Positions 59,673 through 64,000 of a stretch of 64,000 nt of DNA are shown here, piece after piece. The DNA lies in the NCBI GenBank assembly GCA_947499125.1, contig CANMMP010000004.1:310001-374000 (forward strand). Direction: 5' to 3'. The notes under the pieces were generated by a model. That model was not told the DNA's origin, did not search any database, and saw only the letters and a list, made by a program, of their open reading frames with translations. This stretch comes from an uncultured Pontibacter sp. (GTDB lineage Bacteria; Bacteroidota; Bacteroidia; Cytophagales; Hymenobacteraceae). Made by a program: the position numbers and the translations under genes. How positions within the stretch are numbered: the first letter of the stretch is position 1; every line of letters starts with the position of its first letter.

Positions 59673-59692
59673 TTTACTTCGTTATATAACAC

Positions 59693-59725
59693 AAAAAGGG
59701 CTTAGCTTCGGTTAAGCCCTTTTTG
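59693..59725 (+). terminator. Terminator AAAAAGGGCTTA-gcttcgg-TTAAGCCCTTTTT
   Basis: Strong stem with U-tract after rplT. Confidence 0.93.
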
Positions 59726-60023
59726 CATTTATACCTACAAGCTTTTTATAGTTTATACTTTATGCTGTTGTGAGGTGTATGTAATAGTGAGATAAAACGA
59801 CTGAAGTATAAATGGATAATGAGAAACATAACTTTATCCGAGGATCGAAGTTGATCCGGTTATAAACTAAGGAGTACTAAGTTTATACTTTAGTTTGTCG
59901 ATTTAACAACAGTGCTATACTTACTGGGCTTGAGAATTTATTTGAATCAGAAGTTCAAAAAGGTGATAGTATAAGAGTTAATGAATAAACCAGTGTCTCA
60001 TTATTGAAGGGCACCTTTTATAC

Positions 60024-60563
60024 TTAAGCTTTACTATCTGACTGATCTGTATACTTGATAGCGGTAATTTTAACGTTCTCTGTATCACGGCCAAGTTTTA
60101 TAGGTATAGTTTGTCCTAGTTTTGCTCCGGTAACAGCACGCGCTATAGGTGCCACAAATGCTATCAGGCCATCTTCTACAGATGCCTCATCCACACCAAC
60201 TATAGTAAAAGTTCTTTCCTGCCCTTCGTTTTTGCCGTCTAAGGATTCCATGGTTATTGTTGCTCCGAATCGGACCTGCTTTGGTGGCTGCCCTTTAACA
60301 TCTATAACTCTTGCAGTAGCGATACGGGAATTCAAGGCAGCAATGCGTCCATTTAATATGGTCAGTTGCCTGGTACGTTCCGCATCATTCTCACGGTTTG
60401 CTTCAGTAAGGCTTCTTTCTGTTTCCAGTTCTGTTAGTTCGTTGCGGAGCAGTTCCAGCCCTCGTGGAGTTACGTAGTTTGTTACACCTGGCGGTAATGC
60501 CGCTCGTGGTGGAATAATGGGGGCTTCTCCCGAATCGTCTTCTTTTACAAATGCTCTGCTCAT
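60024..60563 (-). CDS. GreA/GreB family transcription elongation factor
   Basis: NYVTPRGLELLRNELTELETERSLTEANRENDAERTRQLTILNGRIAALNSRIATARVID; start at ATG 60563 preferred. Confidence 0.92.
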   Translation of the reverse strand: MSRAFVKEDDSGEAPIIPPRAALPPGVTNYVTPRGLELLRNELTELETERSLTEANRENDAERTRQLTILNGRIAALNSRIATARVIDVKGQPPKQVRFGATITMESLDGKNEGQERTFTIVGVDEASVEDGLIAFVAPIARAVTGAKLGQTIPIKLGRDTENVKITAIKYTDQSDSKA

Positions 60564-60851
60564 GCCCGTTAAAACGGATTTATACTTTCTCAGTTTCGAG
60601 GCGCAGGATTGAAAACTATAATTTGTAAAGCTAAAAGGTGGGGTTATAGATCTATACTTGGGTAAGAATATCAATTGTCAGAAAATTAATTTTTCATCTT
60701 TTTATCGGAAATTCGGCTATTTACTGATTTTAAGGAGGAACTTATATAATATTTAGGAGATGGAACTATAACTCACAACATTTCTGGCACACCAATTGTA
60801 AATACCCTACTCAGTTGAAAACAACGGATTTTAAAATTTAAATTTTGAGTT

Positions 60852-61385
60852 ATGAAAAAGGTAATAAGTTTTACTCTAAGCCTGGTATTGATAGTAGCTG
60901 TTACATTTAATGTATCTGCTCAAACGAAAGAACGTAAAGGCTGGAGCCCGCAAGCAAAAGGTGCTGTTATTGGTGCTGCTACTGGTGGTGCCGCCGGTGC
61001 TATAATTCACAAGCGTAACCGTGTAGTTGGTGGTGCTGTAGGTGCCGTAGTTGGTGCCGGTGCTGGTTATGGTGTAGGTAAGATAATAGACAACAAACAA
61101 AAGAAAAAAGAAGCAGAGCGTATTGCAGAAGCAAACAGACAGGCTGCTGAAGCCAGAACTGCCAATGCAAGGTTAGCCTCAGCTAAAAGAACAAGTGCTC
61201 CGGCACGAACTGTAGCTCCTAAACCTGCTGCTAACACAATGGTTGCAATGCAGCCTGCCGCAGCAAGTTTCGATAATGCAAACTCAATGGCGTACCTGGC
61301 AAGTAATATGTTCCTGCCAAACCCATACTATGGAGACCGTGATAAGCCGTATCATTCTTCAGAATACAGAAGAAAGAGCTGGTAA
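60852..61385 (+). CDS. Glycine-zipper (YMGG-like) secreted protein
   Basis: Signal peptide; AKGAVIGAATGGAAGAIIHKRNRVVGGAVGAVVGAGAGYGVGKIID. Confidence 0.88.
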   Translation: MKKVISFTLSLVLIVAVTFNVSAQTKERKGWSPQAKGAVIGAATGGAAGAIIHKRNRVVGGAVGAVVGAGAGYGVGKIIDNKQKKKEAERIAEANRQAAEARTANARLASAKRTSAPARTVAPKPAANTMVAMQPAAASFDNANSMAYLASNMFLPNPYYGDRDKPYHSSEYRRKSW

Positions 61386-61402
61386 TTAAAGCTGATTGAA
61401 AT

Positions 61403-61434
61403 AAAAAAACCAGGCAGCTTAGCCTGGTTTTTTT
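61403..61434 (+). terminator. Terminator AAAAAAACCAGGC-agctta-GCCTGGTTTTTTT
   Basis: Strong stem with U-tract. Confidence 0.93.
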
Positions 61435-61497
61435 ATTAACGTATAAGTCCCAAATAAATAGAATTTGAAAACATTTTATACTTTAAACTATAAGATT

Positions 61498-61950
61498 ATG
61501 AGATCATTACTGATAATGTTGAGTATGGCATTTTTGTTTGCCTCTTGCAGCAACAGTGAGCAGGTGAACGTGGAAGAGTTAAACAGAGCTTTTATTGATG
61601 CCTGGAATGATAATGATGAGCGAAAGCTGGAAGAGATGCTGGCCGATGACGTTGACTTTGTACAGGGAGAGATCCATTACAGAGGCAAAGCTGAGGTAGC
61701 AGACAAATGGGTAAATGAAACTATCGAAACTATAGATGACCTGCGTTTACGTACCATTAGTTCTGGTGTAGATGAAGGTATAGCTTACGAAGCAGGTACA
61801 TTTACTGTAGATGTGCTGCCATTGGCACCCGGTGAGCCGGAAGGAGAGGGCGAAGGTAACTTTATGCTTCTCTGGAAAAAAATGGAAGACGGTACCTGGA
61901 AATTAGCTTATGCCCAACTGGAAGACCTTCCTGTGAAAGCTAAACTATAA
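61498..61950 (+). CDS. SnoaL/DUF4440-type lipoprotein
   Basis: MRSLLIMLSMAFLFASCSNSEQ lipobox; NRAFIDAWNDNDERKLEEMLADDVDFVQGEIHYRGKAEV. Confidence 0.85.
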   Translation: MRSLLIMLSMAFLFASCSNSEQVNVEELNRAFIDAWNDNDERKLEEMLADDVDFVQGEIHYRGKAEVADKWVNETIETIDDLRLRTISSGVDEGIAYEAGTFTVDVLPLAPGEPEGEGEGNFMLLWKKMEDGTWKLAYAQLEDLPVKAKL

Positions 61951-61971
61951 ATATATCTAACTATAAAGAAT

Positions 61972-62006
61972 AAATGGCCGCCTTGTTATGCAAGTGCGGC
62001 CATTTG
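61972..62006 (+). terminator. Hairpin AAATGGCCGC...GCGGCCATTT
   Basis: 10-bp stem followed by GTTTTT. Confidence 0.85.
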
Positions 62007-62160
62007 TTTTTATGGTCTCATCTGGGTCTTGTTGCGATTCCTAAGATTTAAGGAGGCTAAAGTATAAATACACTTAAATTATACTTGCCTGGTTTTATAG
62101 TTAGCCTTAGGCACCTAAAAACAAAAAAGCCTGTCAGAATAAACTAACAGGCTTTGCTTG

Positions 62161-62234
62161 TAGCGGGGAGCAGAATCGAACTGCCGACCTCAGGGTTATG
62201 AATCCTGCGCTCTAACCATCTGAGCTACCCCGCC
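62161..62234 (-). tRNA. tRNA with CAU anticodon (tRNA-Met, or Ile2)
   Basis: Minus strand GGCGGGGTAGCTCAGATGGTTAGAGCGCAGGATTCATAACCCTGAGGTCGGCAGTTCGATTCTGCTCCCCGCTA folds as cloverleaf; loop TTCATAA. Confidence 0.95.
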
Positions 62235-62373
62235 GAATTGTGATGCAAAAGTAGGTAAAAGTTTTTATTTCGCACAACAGTTTTGCCCGAAAAAAAATAT
62301 TTTATTTTCGATATATTAATAGAATCAAAAAATAACACTATACTTACTAAATCACTTACCATATTACTCTATG

Positions 62374-62775
62374 ATGAGAACTACAAAGACCAAGTTTGTT
62401 GGAGAGTACCCTATCAATGCATCGGCTAAATTGCTTTATCCTTACCTTAGTTCTGCAAGCGGTTTAGCCCAGTGGTTTTGCGACGACGTAAAGATCGAGG
62501 AAGATAAAGTTTATAATTTCCAGTGGGATGGCAAAAACCATTATGCCGAACTAACCAGCCTTCGTCAGAACAGGTCCGTGCGCTTTCTGTTCCTCGACCA
62601 GAACAAACAGCATGCTGCTGATCCATCATATATCGAGTTCTCAATCGAATCAAGTGAGTTAACGCAGGAGCAGTTCCTGAAAGTGGTCGATTATTCTGAC
62701 GAAGAAGATCAGGAAGAACTGGCCGAGCTGTGGGATCATTTGATGCAAAACCTGAGAGAAATAATAGGCGGGTAG
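62374..62775 (+). CDS. START-like / SRPBCC domain protein
   Basis: GEYPINASAKLLYPYLSSASGLAQWFCDDVKIEEDKVYNFQWDG. Confidence 0.85.
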   Translation: MRTTKTKFVGEYPINASAKLLYPYLSSASGLAQWFCDDVKIEEDKVYNFQWDGKNHYAELTSLRQNRSVRFLFLDQNKQHAADPSYIEFSIESSELTQEQFLKVVDYSDEEDQEELAELWDHLMQNLREIIGG

Positions 62776-62797
62776 CATTCTGCTACGATCTGCTGCG

Positions 62798-62805
62798 TAT
62801 CTTTG
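62798..62805 (+). promoter_or_regulatory. Candidate Bacteroidetes -7 element TAnnTTTG (TATCTTTG)
   Basis: Exact consensus match upstream of the permease ATG at 62878. Confidence 0.4.
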
Positions 62806-62877
62806 CACGTTTTTAAAAGCGCGGGCGTTTAAGTATAAACCCGGCTTTGGGTAAAGCCGCAAAGGTTTCTGGCTCTC

Positions 62878-64000
62878 ATGAAGAAATTAGATAAACTTAT
62901 TATAAGGGCTTTTATAGGTCCGTTTATATTAACTTTTGCTGTGGTAGAGTTTATTCTGCTCACACAGTATATGCTGAAGTACCTCGACGAACTGGTTGGC
63001 AAAGACCTTGGCGCGAGCGTATTCGGCGAACTCCTTTTCTATTTTAGCCTGAATATGGCTCCGGTAGCGCTGCCGCTTGCCGTGCTGCTCTCTTCCCTGA
63101 TGACCTATGGCACAATGGGGGAACACAATGAGCTGACCGCTATTAAGACATCCGGTATACCTCTTCCGCGTATTCTGCGTCCAGTGCTTCTTTTCGCTGT
63201 TATACTTGGTGTAAGCGCCTTTTACTTTAACAATAATATTGTACCGAAAGCCAACCTGAAAGCTTATAGTTTATTGTGGGATATCCGTCAGACGAAGCCT
63301 ACCATGAACTTTAAGGAAGGTGCTTTTTATAACGGCTTACCTGGCTATAGTATAAAGATAAATGAAAAGTTGGGCGATGGAGGCATAGTGCGCGACGTCA
63401 TGATTTACGACCATACTCAAGGAGGTAACAGCAGCCGGGTTATACTTGCCGATTCAGGTAAAATGTATACCGAATACGGCGATAGCTATCTGGTGCTCGA
63501 GTTGTTTGACGGCAATGTATACATCAACCAGAATGATGGCAGCATCCGAAGTACAGGCGAGCAGTTTATGAGGCAGCAGTTCGAGGAAAGCAAACTCATG
63601 TTCAGTTTGTCGTCTTTTGACCTAAACCGTACCCGGGAGGAATATTTTTCTGATAACAAGATGATGAAAAATATAAGCCAGCTGCACGTAGTAACCGATT
63701 CTCTTCAAACCCAGGCTGCAAAAGAGCGGACAAACTATGTCTCGAATGTAGATCCGTTCTACATGTACCTGAGGGTTGATACTACACGCGCTAAATTTGG
63801 TGGAAGACCAACAGTTACATCTGAAATGGACCGTGAGCTGCCTGCCGTAAGTGCCACAACTATGGTGATGGCCAAGAACAAAGCGCGTAATATTAAAAGC
63901 TTTACAACAAGCTATATAGAGCGGGTTAACAGTACCATTCGTGAGTCTAAGAATTTCGAGATCGAGATATGGAAAAAGTATACCCAATCAGCAAGCATCA
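62878..64000 (+). CDS. LptF/LptG (YjgP/YjgQ) family permease, N-terminal part (runs off window end)
   Basis: MKKLDKLIIRAFIGPFILTFAVVEFILLTQYMLKYLDELVGKDLG...FSLNMAPVALPLAVLLSSLMTYG. Confidence 0.93.
   Translation, partial: MKKLDKLIIRAFIGPFILTFAVVEFILLTQYMLKYLDELVGKDLGASVFGELLFYFSLNMAPVALPLAVLLSSLMTYGTMGEHNELTAIKTSGIPLPRILRPVLLFAVILGVSAFYFNNNIVPKANLKAYSLLWDIRQTKPTMNFKEGAFYNGLPGYSIKINEKLGDGGIVRDVMIYDHTQGGNSSRVILADSGKMYTEYGDSYLVLELFDGNVYINQNDGSIRSTGEQFMRQQFEESKLMFSLSSFDLNRTREEYFSDNKMMKNISQLHVVTDSLQTQAAKERTNYVSNVDPFYMYLRVDTTRAKFGGRPTVTSEMDRELPAVSATTMVMAKNKARNIKSFTTSYIERVNSTIRESKNFEIEIWKKYTQSASI

Noticed and set aside
1-64000. TATAGTTTG-like words as Bacteroidetes -7 promoters (TAnnTTTG)
   Set aside because: The spacing between TA and TTTG is wrong (one or three bases rather than two), and the word is abundant inside genes on both strands, so promoter function cannot explain it.
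1-64000. CRISPR array, prophage, complete IS element or polysaccharide-utilisation locus
   Set aside because: No regularly spaced direct repeats, phage structural genes, transposase or SusC/SusD pair were seen.

Overview
This window is a contiguous chromosomal segment from a Bacteroidota member, most likely Pontibacter or a close Hymenobacteraceae relative (inferred from protein families and gene content). It is mostly housekeeping. Landmarks, left to right: a citrate synthase start (edge); a TelA operon; mnmE; a five-gene DtxR/metal-ABC operon; fabH; dapD; an ABC-F ATPase; mtgA; topoisomerase IB; pgi; otsB; class II aldolase; a DnaQ/GIY-YIG fusion; parE-parC; thrS-infC-rpmI-rplT; one tRNA with a CAU anticodon; and an LptF/G permease running off the edge. 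I saw no CRISPR array, intact prophage, intact transposon or rRNA. The strongest unexplained signal is a short DNA word, AASTATA/TATASTT (AACTATA, AAGTATA and their complements). It recurs far above expectation on both strands, in all reading frames, between genes, and inside some terminator-type hairpins. Other points of interest: (i) infC apparently starts at an AUA codon behind a strong Shine-Dalgarno in a phylum that mostly lacks them; (ii) a compact TelA operon with uncharacterised partners; (iii) a metal-permease fused to a DtxR-like domain; (iv) a probable deletion junction between a truncated integrase and a truncated zinc-ribbon gene, next to a cassette-like insert; (v) several dispersed or inverted repeats; (vi) an apparent frameshift near 1.77 kb; (vii) three sub-60-aa genes missed by the ORF track. 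All family calls are by eye from sequence motifs; no searches were run.
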